From: CAZWCX01 sp964632945
GTDB taxonomy: Bacteria; Planctomycetota; MHYJ01; WSZJ01; CAZWCX01
Assembly: GCA_964632945.1 (NCBI GenBank)
Contig: CAZWCX010000001.1
Span: 62,001 to 126,000 of the forward strand
Reading direction: 5' to 3'
DNA: 64,000 nt
Shown here: positions 18,334 to 26,828 of the stretch, one piece after another
Layout: the number at the start of each line of letters is the position of its first letter
How positions within the stretch are numbered: the first letter of the stretch is position 1
The notes under the pieces: generated by a model
What the model was told of the DNA's origin: nothing
The model's database searches: none
The model's input: the letters and a program-made list of their open reading frames with translations, nothing else
Made by a program: the position numbers and the translations under genes

Positions 18334-18990
18334 TCACTGCCGCGGGACCGACCGACTCCAGGCCCGGGCCTCCGGGAACCGTTCCGCCAGCGCCGCCAGC
18401 ACGCGCGCGTGCACGGCCTCGACCGTTCCCCGGCTGGACAGGAGCAGGAAGCGACGGGGGTCCCGGCGCGCGAGGGTGCGGAAGCCCCGTCGGACGGCGC
18501 GGTGGTACGAGAGCGCCTTGCGCTCGAGCCGGTCCGGGTCGCGCCCGAGGCGGGACAGGCCGGTCTCCGGGGCGACATCGAGATGGAGGGACAAGTCGGG
18601 CATGAGTCCGGCGGTGGCGAACCGGCCCAGCCGCCACACCGCGTCCGCGCCCAGTTTTCCGGCGAGGCCCTGGTAGACGACGCTGGAGCCGAGGAATCGC
18701 TCGCACACCACCGTCGTCCCGCGCGCCAGCGCGGGCCGGATGATCTGTTCCACGAGCTGTGCGCGACAAGCCATGAAGAGGAGCACCTCCGCGCGCACAT
18801 GCATCTCCTCGTGGGCGGCATCGAGGAGAATGGCGCGCACCTTCTCGCCGATGAGCGTGCCGCCCGGCTCGCGCAGATGGAGGGCATCGAAGCCGCCGTC
18901 GCGGAGACGGGCGTGGAGAAGCCGCGCCTGGGTCGACTTGCCGCAGCCGTCGGGGCCGTCGAGGACGAGGAAGCGGCCGCGTCGGGCCAT
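18334..18990 (-). CDS. tmk: Thymidylate kinase
   Basis: 218 aa, normal length. It phosphorylates dTMP to dTDP. The P-loop GPDGCGKST starts at about residue 11, LREPGGTLIGEKVR binds the substrate, and ERFLGSSVVYQG is the family DR(X)/ER motif contacting dTMP and magnesium, followed by the LID region DRLERKALSYH. The ATG at 18990 has GGGAG upstream; longer in-frame extensions run back into lipB and are rejected. It lies 35 nt after lipB. Confidence 0.95.
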   Translation of the reverse strand: MARRGRFLVLDGPDGCGKSTQARLLHARLRDGGFDALHLREPGGTLIGEKVRAILLDAAHEEMHVRAEVLLFMACRAQLVEQIIRPALARGTTVVCERFLGSSVVYQGLAGKLGADAVWRLGRFATAGLMPDLSLHLDVAPETGLSRLGRDPDRLERKALSYHRAVRRGFRTLARRDPRRFLLLSSRGTVEAVHARVLAALAERFPEARAWSRSVPRQ

Positions 18991-19025
18991 GGGGAATCTC
19001 CCGGAAGGCGTCGCGATGGGGGGGA

Positions 19026-19691
19026 CTACCGCCGGCACTCTGCGGGCGCGCCGGCGAGGATGTCGACAAATCGCCTCGCGAACTCGTCTCCGGCGGCCGC
19101 GAGCGGGAGGGTGCGTCCGGTCTCGAGGCCGAGCGAGGTGATCGCCTGCCCGCGCTCGCCGCACGGGTCGATCCAGGAAAACGGCTCCAGGTCGGTGGAC
19201 ACGTTGAGGGCGAAACCGTGGCGGGAGATCCCGCGGTCGATGCGCAGGCCGATCGAGGCGATCTTGCGCGGACCGGTCCAGACGCCGGCGCTCCCCTCCC
19301 GGCGGCGGCCGGAGACGCCGTGCGCGGCGAGGAGGGCGATCAGGGCCCGTTCGATCGCGCAGACGAACCGGCGCACGGTGAGGCGGAACGACCGAAGCGG
19401 CAGGATCGGGTATCCGATCAGCTGGCCTGGACCGTGGTAGGTCACCTGCCCGCCGCGGTCGGTGCGAACCACCGGGATGCCGCGCGCGGCGAGGAGGGCG
19501 GGGTCCGCGCGCATGTGCCCTTCGCGCGCGTGCCGTCCGAGCGTGAACACCGGCTCATGTTCGGTGAGGACGAGGAACGCCTTGCGGCCGCCGCTTCCCG
19601 CGACCGTCCGGTGCAGGTCGGCCTGCAACGCGGTCCCATCCGCATAGGAGGTGCGTCCGGCGCGAACGATTTCGACCGGGGGCGTGGTCAT
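19026..19691 (-). CDS. lipB: Octanoyl-[acyl carrier protein]:protein N-octanoyltransferase
   Basis: 221 aa. It transfers octanoyl groups from ACP to lipoyl domains, the first step of lipoate synthesis. Signatures: TEHEPVFTLGRHA, RTDRGGQVTYHGPGQLIGYPI (binding loop), RKIASIGLRIDRGISRHGFALNVS (catalytic lysine), and the acyl-thioester nucleophile Cys177 in WIDPCGERG. The ATG at 19691 has GAGGAT upstream. lipA is not in this window. Confidence 0.95.
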   Translation of the reverse strand: MTTPPVEIVRAGRTSYADGTALQADLHRTVAGSGGRKAFLVLTEHEPVFTLGRHAREGHMRADPALLAARGIPVVRTDRGGQVTYHGPGQLIGYPILPLRSFRLTVRRFVCAIERALIALLAAHGVSGRRREGSAGVWTGPRKIASIGLRIDRGISRHGFALNVSTDLEPFSWIDPCGERGQAITSLGLETGRTLPLAAAGDEFARRFVDILAGAPAECRR

Positions 19692-19804
19692 GGGCCCATC
19701 CTCTTCGTGCGCAGGCCGGCGCGGCAGGCGCCCGGTCCGCCCTGGCGCGCGAGATCCTTCGCCGCCGCCGGTCCGGCGGTCGCGCGACCGGCGCTCCGAT
19801 CGGC

Positions 19805-21382
19805 CTACAGAAGGACCGGGAAGATCTCCTGGATGTGGACCTCGGCGCGGATCTTGTCCAGCGTGCTCGACGGCACGGGTCCGTCCAGGGTGAGCAGGAC
19901 GACCGCCTGGCCGCCGGGGCCGGTGCGGCCGACCTCCATGCGGGCGATATTGATGTTGTCGTTGCCCAGGATGGTCCCGAATTTTCCCACCATGCCGGGT
20001 CGGTCCGGGTAGTACATGACGAGCATGTGCCGGGCGGGCTTGAGGTCGACTTCGAAGCGGTCGAAGCGAACGATGTGGGGGTCGGTCTCGTCCTTGACGA
20101 CGCCGGCCAGCGTCTTGACCCCCGCCTCGGACTCCATTTCCACGGTCACCAGGCTGACGAAGGCCGGGTGCTCGGTGGTGACCGATTCGGTGACGCGCAC
20201 GCCGCGTTCCTCGGCGACCAGAATGGCGTTGACCAGGTTGACGCGTTCGCCGCAGCAGTGGGCCAACGCGCCCCGGACGGCGGCGATGGTCATCAGTTTC
20301 GGATCCTTGCGGGCGATCTCGCCCGCGACGCGCACGGTGATGCCGGCGAGGTGCTTGCCCCCGATCTGCACGCCGATGCCGCCGAGTTTCTCGCACAGTT
20401 CGACCCAGGCGGCGAGCCGCTTGTCGGCGAGCGAGACCAGATTCACCGCATTCTGGCAGGTCCCCTGCCGGAAGAACGCGACGAACTGTTCGGCGATATC
20501 CGTCGACACCTTGACCTGGGCCTCTTCGGTGCTCGCCCCCAGGTGCGGCGTCAGGATCACGTTGTCCAGATGGAGAAGCGGGGAGTCGCCCAGCGGTTCG
20601 CGCTCGAACACGTCGAGCGCGGCGCCCGCGATTTCGTTTCTTTTCAGGGAGGCGACGAGCGCCTCCTCGTCGATGACGCCGCCGCGGCTGCAGTTGACCA
20701 GCCGGGCGGTCTTGCGCATGCGCCGGAACTCCGTCGGGCCGATCATGTGATAGGTCTTGTCGTTGAGCGGCACGTGGATGGAGATGAAGTCGGATTGTTC
20801 GAGGAGCGGGTTGAGGTCCTGCAACTGCACGCCGAGGTCGCGCGCGCGTTCGATGGACAGGAAGGGGTCGTGGGCGATCACGCCCATGCCCAGGGCGCGG
20901 GCGACCCGGGCCACGTGCCCGCCCACCTTGCCCAGGCCGATGATGCCGAGGGTCTTGCCGGTCAGCTCCACGCCGGTCAGACGGTTCTTTTCCCAACGCT
21001 TGTCGCGCATGGCGCGGTCGGCGGGAACGACGTTGCGCGCGATCGACATCAGGAGGGCCAGCGCGTGCTCCGCGGCCGAGTGGACGTTTCCCATCGGAGT
21101 GTTCACCACCACCACGCCGCTGCGGGTGGCGGTCGCCACGTCGATGTTGTCCACGCCGATTCCCGCGCGGCCGACGATGCGGAGGCGCGTCCCGGCAATC
21201 AGGACCGGCGCCGTCACCTGCGTGGTGCTGCGCACGATGAGGCCGTCATACTGCGCGATCGCCTCGACGAGTTCCGGCTCCTTGAGCCCGGTCCGCACGT
21301 CGACCTGGAACATCGGTTCGCGCTGCAGGATCCTTAGCCCGGCGTCGGCCAGGGCATCGGCGACCAGGATGCGCACGGACAT
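19805..21382 (-). CDS. serA: D-3-phosphoglycerate dehydrogenase, full-length type
   Basis: 525 aa, the three-domain form (substrate/NAD domains, ASB domain, C-terminal ACT domain). It performs the first step of serine synthesis. NAD-binding GKTLGIIGLGKVGGHVAR, the catalytic-arginine region NCSRGGVIDEEAL, and the Glu and His of the charge relay in PHLGASTEEA are all present. The ACT domain near the end (MLVMYYPDRPGMVGKFGTILG) suggests serine feedback. GGAGAGGG precedes the ATG. It is 24 nt after efp, so co-transcribed. Confidence 0.96.
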   Translation of the reverse strand: MSVRILVADALADAGLRILQREPMFQVDVRTGLKEPELVEAIAQYDGLIVRSTTQVTAPVLIAGTRLRIVGRAGIGVDNIDVATATRSGVVVVNTPMGNVHSAAEHALALLMSIARNVVPADRAMRDKRWEKNRLTGVELTGKTLGIIGLGKVGGHVARVARALGMGVIAHDPFLSIERARDLGVQLQDLNPLLEQSDFISIHVPLNDKTYHMIGPTEFRRMRKTARLVNCSRGGVIDEEALVASLKRNEIAGAALDVFEREPLGDSPLLHLDNVILTPHLGASTEEAQVKVSTDIAEQFVAFFRQGTCQNAVNLVSLADKRLAAWVELCEKLGGIGVQIGGKHLAGITVRVAGEIARKDPKLMTIAAVRGALAHCCGERVNLVNAILVAEERGVRVTESVTTEHPAFVSLVTVEMESEAGVKTLAGVVKDETDPHIVRFDRFEVDLKPARHMLVMYYPDRPGMVGKFGTILGNDNINIARMEVGRTGPGGQAVVLLTLDGPVPSSTLDKIRAEVHIQEIFPVLL

Positions 21383-21406
21383 CGGCCCTCTCCGGCTCTT
21401 CTGCGT

Positions 21407-21979
21407 CTACTTCTTCGTATTCACACGTTCGAGGTACTCGCCGGTGCGGGTGTCGACCCGGATCTTCTCGCCGGCCTCGATGAACGGCGGCACCTGGACC
21501 GTGATCCCGGTCTCGACCTTCGCCGCCTTGAAAACGTTCGTCACGGTCGCCGACTTCAGCCCGGGCTCGGTCTCGACCACTTCGAGCTCCACCGAGGAGG
21601 GCAGCGAAATCCCCGTGATCTCCTTGTCGATGTAGTCGATCTTCACCTGCAGATTGGGCAGCAGGTACGGAATCGCATCTTCGAGCAGGGAGCGGTCGAT
21701 CTCGATCTGTTCGTAGGTACCGGTGTCCATGAAGGTGTACATGGTGCCGCTCGCGTACAGGTATTCGACGTCCTTCTGCTCGGTCGTCACCTGCTCGACG
21801 CGATCGGTCGACCGGAAGCGCTGTTCCATGCTCGAGCCGGTTTTGAGGTTGCGCATCTTGGCGAACACCATCGCGCGCCAGTTCCCGGGCGTCACGTGGT
21901 TCGTTTCGAGGATCGAGTAGAGCTCGTTTTCGTACCGGATGACCATCCCCTTGCGGATTTGCGTGGCTTGGACTTGCAT
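21407..21979 (-). CDS. efp: Elongation factor P with a non-lysine tip residue
   Basis: 190 aa, full length, with three domains: KOW-like N-terminal domain, OB domain, and C-terminal domain ending in VDTRTGEYLERV. It binds stalled ribosomes at polyproline stretches. The tip loop reads TPGNWRAM; by alignment to the Escherichia coli loop (KPGKGQAF) Asn33 sits where the beta-lysylated Lys34, or the rhamnosylated Arg of other species, would be. So neither the EpmA/B nor the EarP modification is expected in this form. No modification gene is nearby. The ATG at 21979 has only a weak ribosome site. Confidence 0.95.
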   Translation of the reverse strand: MQVQATQIRKGMVIRYENELYSILETNHVTPGNWRAMVFAKMRNLKTGSSMEQRFRSTDRVEQVTTEQKDVEYLYASGTMYTFMDTGTYEQIEIDRSLLEDAIPYLLPNLQVKIDYIDKEITGISLPSSVELEVVETEPGLKSATVTNVFKAAKVETGITVQVPPFIEAGEKIRVDTRTGEYLERVNTKK

Positions 21980-22039
21980 GGACGTACTGCTCCGTTCGGC
22001 TCGACGCGGGGCCGCGATCCCGTCCGCGGCCACGGCGTC

Positions 22040-23362
22040 TCAAATTCCGCACAACTGCAACAGGGTCTTCCCGATTTCCACGGCGTTCATGATGTCGGCC
22101 GGCTTGTCCGCCGTCCGGCGGCCGCACAGGAAGATCCCCAACTCGTTCTGGTCCTTGGAGACGCGGCCATACGAGGCCTTGACGTTCTGGACCAGGTTGA
22201 AATCGACCATTTTCGAGCGCGCGTCCTGGAAGATCTCCACCGGGTCATAGCAACCCTTCCGGACCATATCGACGCTCTTCGCGAACGGGGGCGCCTTTTC
22301 CTCCCCCCCCTCCTTCCACCAGTAGTAGGAGAACCAGCGGTCCTTGGACGCGATCGCGATCAGGTCCGGGCACCGCGGGTGGGTGACGTTGTACTCCTTC
22401 ATTCCTTCGGCGTCGAGGACCGTCTCGATCCCCGGCACTTCGACCAGGAGGTCCTTGATCGGCTTGACCAGCTTGTCGCGGACGAAGACCTGCGCGATCT
22501 GATGGTCGCAAAGGGCGAACGCCTTGCTGGTGCCGTAGTCGAGATACTCTTTCCCCTGGTACTCGCGCACCTCCTGGAAGTAGGTGTCCCGCAGGATGCG
22601 GTTGATCATCACCGCGTCCTTGACGTCGGTCAGCCCGTATTCGGAGAGCACCACGACGGTGTACTTCTTCTCGTTGCAGTAGCCGACGACCTCCTTGAGG
22701 AGCCCGTCGACCTTCCCCAGCTCGATCAGGATCTGCGGGCTGTTGAGCCCCCACTTCTGGAGCGACAGCTCGAGCTGGGGGATCATGGTGAAGACCAGGT
22801 TCGGCTGATACTTCTCCAGCACGAAGCGGGTCGCCTTCATGATCCACTGGCTCGCCTGGATCGAGGCCTCCGCACCCCAGAGCCATTTCGGGTTGAATTC
22901 GCCGGCGTACTCGCTGACCTTGACGAACAGGTCCTTGGGGCGCCCGTAGCCCGCCAGGGCGAGCTCCTTGCCGGTATGCAGCGGATTGCCGGTCAGGTAG
23001 AAGTCGACGTCCGAATAGAGGATGTTGCTCCAGAAGAGCACGGCGGTGGTGAAGTCGGGCTTCTTCTTCTTGGCCGTCTGCCAGATCCGCTCCCCGGCGA
23101 CGATTCGGCTCGCGTTGTCGCCGTAGCGCGGTTCCACGAGGTCGCGCTCGAAGCGGACATTGCCGAGAATGCCGTGGTCCTTGGGCGGCTTGCCGGTGAG
23201 GATCGACGCATCCACGCTCGGCATCAGGGCCGGGAAGGTGGCGCGCAACGGCTTGAAATAGCCCGTCTGGACCAGCGACTTGAGCGTGGGCATCCGGTCC
23301 AGGCGTTTCATCAACAACGGGGAAAGACCCGGGACGTGGATGACGAGTACCGTTGAAGACAT
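22040..23362 (-). CDS. Alkaline phosphatase/nucleotide pyrophosphatase-fold protein, active site possibly altered
   Basis: 440 aa. The alkaline phosphatase-superfamily outline is clear: an N-terminal VIHVPGLSP strand-loop, TFPALMPSVDASILTGKPPKDHGILGN (nucleophile region and HG(I/V)GN), IPQLELSLQKWG, VVLSEYGLTDV and DHQIAQVFV. As I recall, relatives carry PHLDY and a first-strand residue other than Asp; here the PHLD ligand pair reads Q-L-E. Metal binding may therefore differ. GGAGG lies 4 nt before the ATG. It sits between a SurA-like chaperone and efp in the same run. The substrate is unknown. Confidence 0.75.
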   Translation of the reverse strand: MSSTVLVIHVPGLSPLLMKRLDRMPTLKSLVQTGYFKPLRATFPALMPSVDASILTGKPPKDHGILGNVRFERDLVEPRYGDNASRIVAGERIWQTAKKKKPDFTTAVLFWSNILYSDVDFYLTGNPLHTGKELALAGYGRPKDLFVKVSEYAGEFNPKWLWGAEASIQASQWIMKATRFVLEKYQPNLVFTMIPQLELSLQKWGLNSPQILIELGKVDGLLKEVVGYCNEKKYTVVVLSEYGLTDVKDAVMINRILRDTYFQEVREYQGKEYLDYGTSKAFALCDHQIAQVFVRDKLVKPIKDLLVEVPGIETVLDAEGMKEYNVTHPRCPDLIAIASKDRWFSYYWWKEGGEEKAPPFAKSVDMVRKGCYDPVEIFQDARSKMVDFNLVQNVKASYGRVSKDQNELGIFLCGRRTADKPADIMNAVEIGKTLLQLCGI

Positions 23363-23446
23363 CCGTCCTCCGTGTCGCGCGGTCGCCCGCCGAACCGGGC
23401 GGGGATCGACATCGCGCGGCGGTTGCGGTTCGAAGCGGGCCGCGGC

Positions 23447-24571
23447 TTACTTGCCGGGGCGTATGACGTCGGGGGGCCAGATATAGTAGTCGCGGAACAG
23501 GTCCCGCTTGAACTTGTCGATGCGCTCGTATATGCGCTTGTTCTGGATGCGCCGCTTGATCTCTTCCTGGACCTCGGAGAACGCGGGTTGCCGCGAATCC
23601 TGGCGCGTCTCCATGCGAACGATCCGGATCGTGCTTCCGCTCTCCAGGATCGGACTGGTTTCCCCCGGCTTGAGCGCGAAGATCTGTTCTTCGATCTCCG
23701 CGGGCAGGCTGCCCCGCGGCGCCCAGTCCCAAAGCCCGTCCTCTTCCGCCCGCACGGCGGTGTACCAGCGGGCCAGCGCGCGCAGGTCCGCTCCCGCCTC
23801 CACCTGACGCAGGATGGACCGTGCGATGTCCAGCATCTGCAATCGCTGCGCCTCGTCCCGGAAACGCAGGATGATCTGCCGGACCTTGATCTTCTCTTCG
23901 ACGAAGAAGTCCTGCTTATGGGCCTCGTAGTAGGCGTGGATCTCGCCCGGGGTGGCGATCGGATCCTCCGCCAAGGAACCGGTTTTCGGATTCTTGGGCT
24001 CGCGCACCCCCACCCCGCGATAGATGAGATCGCGCATCATGAGTTGCTTGCGCAGGTTTTCCCGGAACTGGTCCAGCGTCTGCCCGGTCTGCGCGAGGTT
24101 CTGGTCGAACTTCTCCCGCGATCCCGCGCGCTTGATTTCGTCGTCCATCGAGCGGTCGACGTCCTTCCAGGTGACCTCCACGCCTTCCTTGCGCGCGGCC
24201 TGCAGCAGCACCCGTTCCTCGACGAGATCCGCCACCGTCTTGTCCCACATTTCCCGCGCCTTGCGACGGTAGGGATCCCCCTCGTACGAGGCGCGCAGGG
24301 CGACCAACTGATTCTTGATCTTCTCCAGCACCTCGTGACGGGTCACGATTTCGTCATTGACCTTGGCCACGATCCAGGAGGGCACCCCATGGACGGGGTC
24401 GCTCAGGAAGGAGAAATCGACCTCGACCGGCCGCTCGGGAGACGTCTCGTCCCCCCCGGCGGCGGTGCGCATCGGCACCTGCCCAGCCACGGAGGCCGGA
24501 TCCAGCCCGGCCACGCACAGGCAGACGAGGATCCCCCACCGCCACCCGGCGCGGGTCCGCGCATCAACCAT
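23447..24571 (-). CDS. SurA/PpiC-type peptidyl-prolyl isomerase or chaperone
   Basis: 374 aa. An N-terminal signal or anchor (ILVCLCVAGLDPASVAG) targets it to the periplasm. Residues about 60-190 are a SurA-N-like helical domain (VAKVNDEIVTRHEVLEKIKNQL, LVEERVLLQAARKEGVEVTWKDVDRSMDDE, split here across the domain). Residues about 230-330 resemble a parvulin domain (KVRQIILRF, AGADLRALARWYTA, DGLWDWAPRGSLP), though the usual catalytic details are weak. Likely an outer-membrane or secreted-protein chaperone. GGGAG lies 8 nt upstream; a strong promoter precedes it, making it the first gene of the minus-strand run. Confidence 0.85.
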   Translation of the reverse strand: MVDARTRAGWRWGILVCLCVAGLDPASVAGQVPMRTAAGGDETSPERPVEVDFSFLSDPVHGVPSWIVAKVNDEIVTRHEVLEKIKNQLVALRASYEGDPYRRKAREMWDKTVADLVEERVLLQAARKEGVEVTWKDVDRSMDDEIKRAGSREKFDQNLAQTGQTLDQFRENLRKQLMMRDLIYRGVGVREPKNPKTGSLAEDPIATPGEIHAYYEAHKQDFFVEEKIKVRQIILRFRDEAQRLQMLDIARSILRQVEAGADLRALARWYTAVRAEEDGLWDWAPRGSLPAEIEEQIFALKPGETSPILESGSTIRIVRMETRQDSRQPAFSEVQEEIKRRIQNKRIYERIDKFKRDLFRDYYIWPPDVIRPGK

Positions 24572-24657
24572 GCGGCGTCGCTCCCATGGGATTCCGGACG
24601 AGGCTTCTCCGGGCCGCGCTGAACACGCCCGGGCGGTGGGTTCTGATTTGGCGCATT

Positions 24658-24686
24658 AGGGTAACGGCGGGGGGGGAAGGTGTCAA
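24658..24686 (-). promoter_or_regulatory. Strong sigma-70-like promoter for the SurA-like gene and downstream run
   Basis: Minus strand TTGACA (24686-24681), 17-nt spacer, TACCCT (24663-24658). The predicted start near 24651 leaves a leader of about 80 nt. It is divergent from the promoter at 24698. Confidence 0.7.
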
Positions 24687-24697
24687 GGGTTTATTCG

Positions 24698-24726
24698 TTG
24701 CCCATGAACTGACAATGAGTTATAAC
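24698..24726 (+). promoter_or_regulatory. Sigma-70-like promoter, likely leaderless
   Basis: TTGCCC (24698-24703), 17-nt spacer, TATAAC (24721-24726). The expected transcription start (about 24733) is within 2 nt of the ATG at 24735, and no ribosome site can be present on the transcript. Confidence 0.7.
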
Positions 24727-24734
24727 CTCGATCC

Positions 24735-25415
24735 ATGTCCGGAACCAAGACGTTCACCCTCCTCCTTCTCCCCTGCCTGCTCGTGTTGGGATTGCTCGCG
24801 TATGCCGCCTTTCGGCACTCGGCGCTGCTGCGCTCGTACACCCCGGCGGAGCTGCGGGAACGGCTGACGGCGAGGGACGAGGAGACCCGGTATCACGCCG
24901 TCGTCTTCCTCGCGCAGGCGCGGGACCGGGAATCGGTCCCGGCGCTGGCGGAGCGGGTGCGGAAGGACCCGAGCCATCGGGTGCGCGCCCGCGCCGCGCA
25001 TGCGCTGGGATTGCTCGGAGATGTCTCGGCCGCGCCGGCCCTCCTGGAGGCGCTGGCGCACACCGAACCCGAGGTGCTGTCGGCGGCCGTGTGGTCGCTC
25101 GGCCAACTGGGCAGCCGGGAGACGGTGCCGGCCGTGGAAGGACTCCTCGGCCACCCGCACGACGGGGTACGCTGGAACGCCGCGGTGGCGGCGGCGCGGA
25201 TGGGCAGTCACGCGGGGCTGAGCCTGCTGCGCGACATGGCGTCTTCCGACGTGCCGGAGCGCGCCTTGACCGCGGTCCGCTCGCTCGCCCTGATCGGCGA
25301 ACCGGCGGACGCGGCGCTCCTGCGCGGCCTACCGGACCGGCCGTGGGAGAACTGGAAATCGGAGGCCGAACAGGCGGCGGTCGCCATCGAGTCCCGTTCG
25401 GGAGGAAAGCGATGA
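24735..25415 (+). CDS. HEAT-repeat protein with N-terminal membrane anchor
   Basis: 226 aa. Residues 7-26 form a transmembrane or signal-anchor helix (FTLLLLPCLLVLGLLAYAAF). The rest consists of about five HEAT-like repeats (for example RVRARAAHALGLLGDVSAAPALLEAL), the PBS-lyase/HEAT type used for protein binding. It appears leaderless. Its TGA overlaps the dapF ATG by 4 nt (ATGA), so dapF is translationally coupled to it. Role unknown. Confidence 0.8.
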   Translation: MSGTKTFTLLLLPCLLVLGLLAYAAFRHSALLRSYTPAELRERLTARDEETRYHAVVFLAQARDRESVPALAERVRKDPSHRVRARAAHALGLLGDVSAAPALLEALAHTEPEVLSAAVWSLGQLGSRETVPAVEGLLGHPHDGVRWNAAVAAARMGSHAGLSLLRDMASSDVPERALTAVRSLALIGEPADAALLRGLPDRPWENWKSEAEQAAVAIESRSGGKR

Positions 25416-26239
25416 AGTTCGTGAAGATGCACGGGATCGGCAACGATTTCGTCTGCGTGGACGGTCGCAAGGAGAAGGTGGCGCGGCCGGAGAAGGCGGC
25501 GCGGGCGATCTGCGATCGACATTTCGGCGTCGGTTCCGACGGACTGATCGTGATCCTGCCCGCCCGCAAGGCGGACTTCCGCATGCGCATGTGGAACCCG
25601 GACGGGAGCGAAGCGGAAATGTGCGGCAACGGCATCCGCTGCCTGGGCAAGTTCGTGTACGAGCACGGGCTGACGAAGCAGAAGGCGTTCACCGTCGAAA
25701 CCCTGGCCGGTCCGATCGGGCTGCGCCTCCACACGCGCGGCCGCGAGGTCGTCAAGGTCAGGGTCGACATGGGCCGCCCGCGGCTGGAGCGGGCGGAGAT
25801 TCCCATGGAAGGCCGGCCCGGACGGGTGATCGGCGACCCCCTGGACGTGGACGGCACCACCTACGCCGTGACCTGCGTCTCCATGGGCAATCCGCATTGC
25901 GTCATCTTCGTCGACGACGTCGCCGCGGTCCCGCTGACGGCGCTCGGACCGCGAATCGAACACCATCGCAAGTTCCCCAAGCGGACCAACGTCGAGTTCG
26001 TCCAGGTGGTGTCCCGCGGCGAGGTGATCCAGCGCACGTGGGAACGCGGCGCGGGCGAGACGCACGCGTGCGGAACGGGGGCCTGCGGCACCGCGGTCGC
26101 CGCGGCGCTGAACGGGCTTACGGGGCGGAAAGTCCTCAATCACCTGAAGGGCGGGGACCTGGAGATCGAGTGGGACGAGGCCGACGACCGCGTCTACATG
26201 ACCGGGCCGGCGGTGGAGGTGTTCCGCGGCGAGTGGTGA
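25412..26239 (+). CDS. dapF: Diaminopimelate epimerase
   Basis: 275 aa. It converts LL- to meso-diaminopimelate for lysine and peptidoglycan synthesis, which shows this organism makes DAP. The two catalytic cysteines are Cys71 in EMCGNGIRC and Cys220 in HACGTGACG. MKFVKMHGIGNDFVCVDG and GNPHCVIFVDD are family signatures. GGAGGAAA lies just before the ATG. Convergent with the fabZ-like gene, with only 15 nt between them. Confidence 0.97.
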   Translation: MKFVKMHGIGNDFVCVDGRKEKVARPEKAARAICDRHFGVGSDGLIVILPARKADFRMRMWNPDGSEAEMCGNGIRCLGKFVYEHGLTKQKAFTVETLAGPIGLRLHTRGREVVKVRVDMGRPRLERAEIPMEGRPGRVIGDPLDVDGTTYAVTCVSMGNPHCVIFVDDVAAVPLTALGPRIEHHRKFPKRTNVEFVQVVSRGEVIQRTWERGAGETHACGTGACGTAVAAALNGLTGRKVLNHLKGGDLEIEWDEADDRVYMTGPAVEVFRGEW

Positions 26240-26254
26240 GCGGGTCCGGCGGGG

Positions 26255-26734
26255 CTAAAAGATCAGCCCCATGACGATGCACTCGAAGGCGAGCTTGTCG
26301 CCGACCACGCCTTGACAGGAAGTGGTGTTCATCCGGCCGCGGATCTGCTCGTTGCGGGCAAGGAGGAGCAACCGGTCCCCGGGTTGCAGCGGCGCGCGGA
26401 AGCGCGCCTTCTCGATCCCGGCGAATCCCATGAAGGCATCGGGGGGGAGCCCCCCCTTGCGCTTGATCAGGAAGGTGGATACCTGAGCCGCCGCCTCGAG
26501 CATGAGGACCGCCGGGAAGAGCGGGCGCCCGGGGATGTGCCCGCGCACCCAGAACTCGTCGGCACGGATGTCGCGAACGCCGAGGGCGATCCCCTCCACC
26601 GGGTCGATCCCGATGATCCCGTCGCACTGCGACATCTCGAACCGCTGCGGGCAGTACTTCTGCAGTTCCTCCTTCGACACCTCGAGCCGGCTGTGGTCGA
26701 AGCGGTCGAGCGGGAAGATGAGTTCGGGCGGCAT
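26255..26734 (-). CDS. 3-hydroxyacyl-ACP dehydratase, FabZ/FabA-like hotdog protein
   Basis: 159 aa. The hotdog-fold motif GHIPGRPLFPAVLMLEAAAQ holds the catalytic His66 and Glu80. FabZ normally reads HFPGxPxxPGVL; here HIPGRPLFPAVL, so it is a relative rather than the standard enzyme and may belong to a side pathway. The ATG at 26734 is preferred over an upstream TTG at 26761, because the promoter overlaps the latter. The mRNA would start at about 26736. It overlaps a possible hairpin (GGGGCT/AGCCCC, 26251-26270) at its end. Confidence 0.85.
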   Translation of the reverse strand: MPPELIFPLDRFDHSRLEVSKEELQKYCPQRFEMSQCDGIIGIDPVEGIALGVRDIRADEFWVRGHIPGRPLFPAVLMLEAAAQVSTFLIKRKGGLPPDAFMGFAGIEKARFRAPLQPGDRLLLLARNEQIRGRMNTTSCQGVVGDKLAFECIVMGLIF

Positions 26735-26742
26735 GGCTCCTA

Positions 26743-26771
26743 GAAATACCCGTCCCCCCAACGGGTGTCAA
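26743..26771 (-). promoter_or_regulatory. Sigma-70-like promoter, likely leaderless
   Basis: Minus strand TTGACA (26771-26766), 17-nt spacer, TATTTC (26748-26743). The predicted start (about 26736) is 2 nt before the ATG at 26734. An AGGAG sits inside the promoter-to-start segment and would not be transcribed in full. Confidence 0.6.
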
Positions 26772-26828
26772 GGGAACGCACCGTCGGCTTGAGCCTCCAC
26801 GGGCGGAGGGGGGCGCGCGCCCGCGGGC

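Noticed and set aside
26251..26270. GGGGCT/AGCCCC hairpin as bidirectional terminator between dapF and the fabZ-like gene
   Set aside because: Only 6 bp, overlaps the end of the fabZ-like gene, and has no U-tract on either strand.
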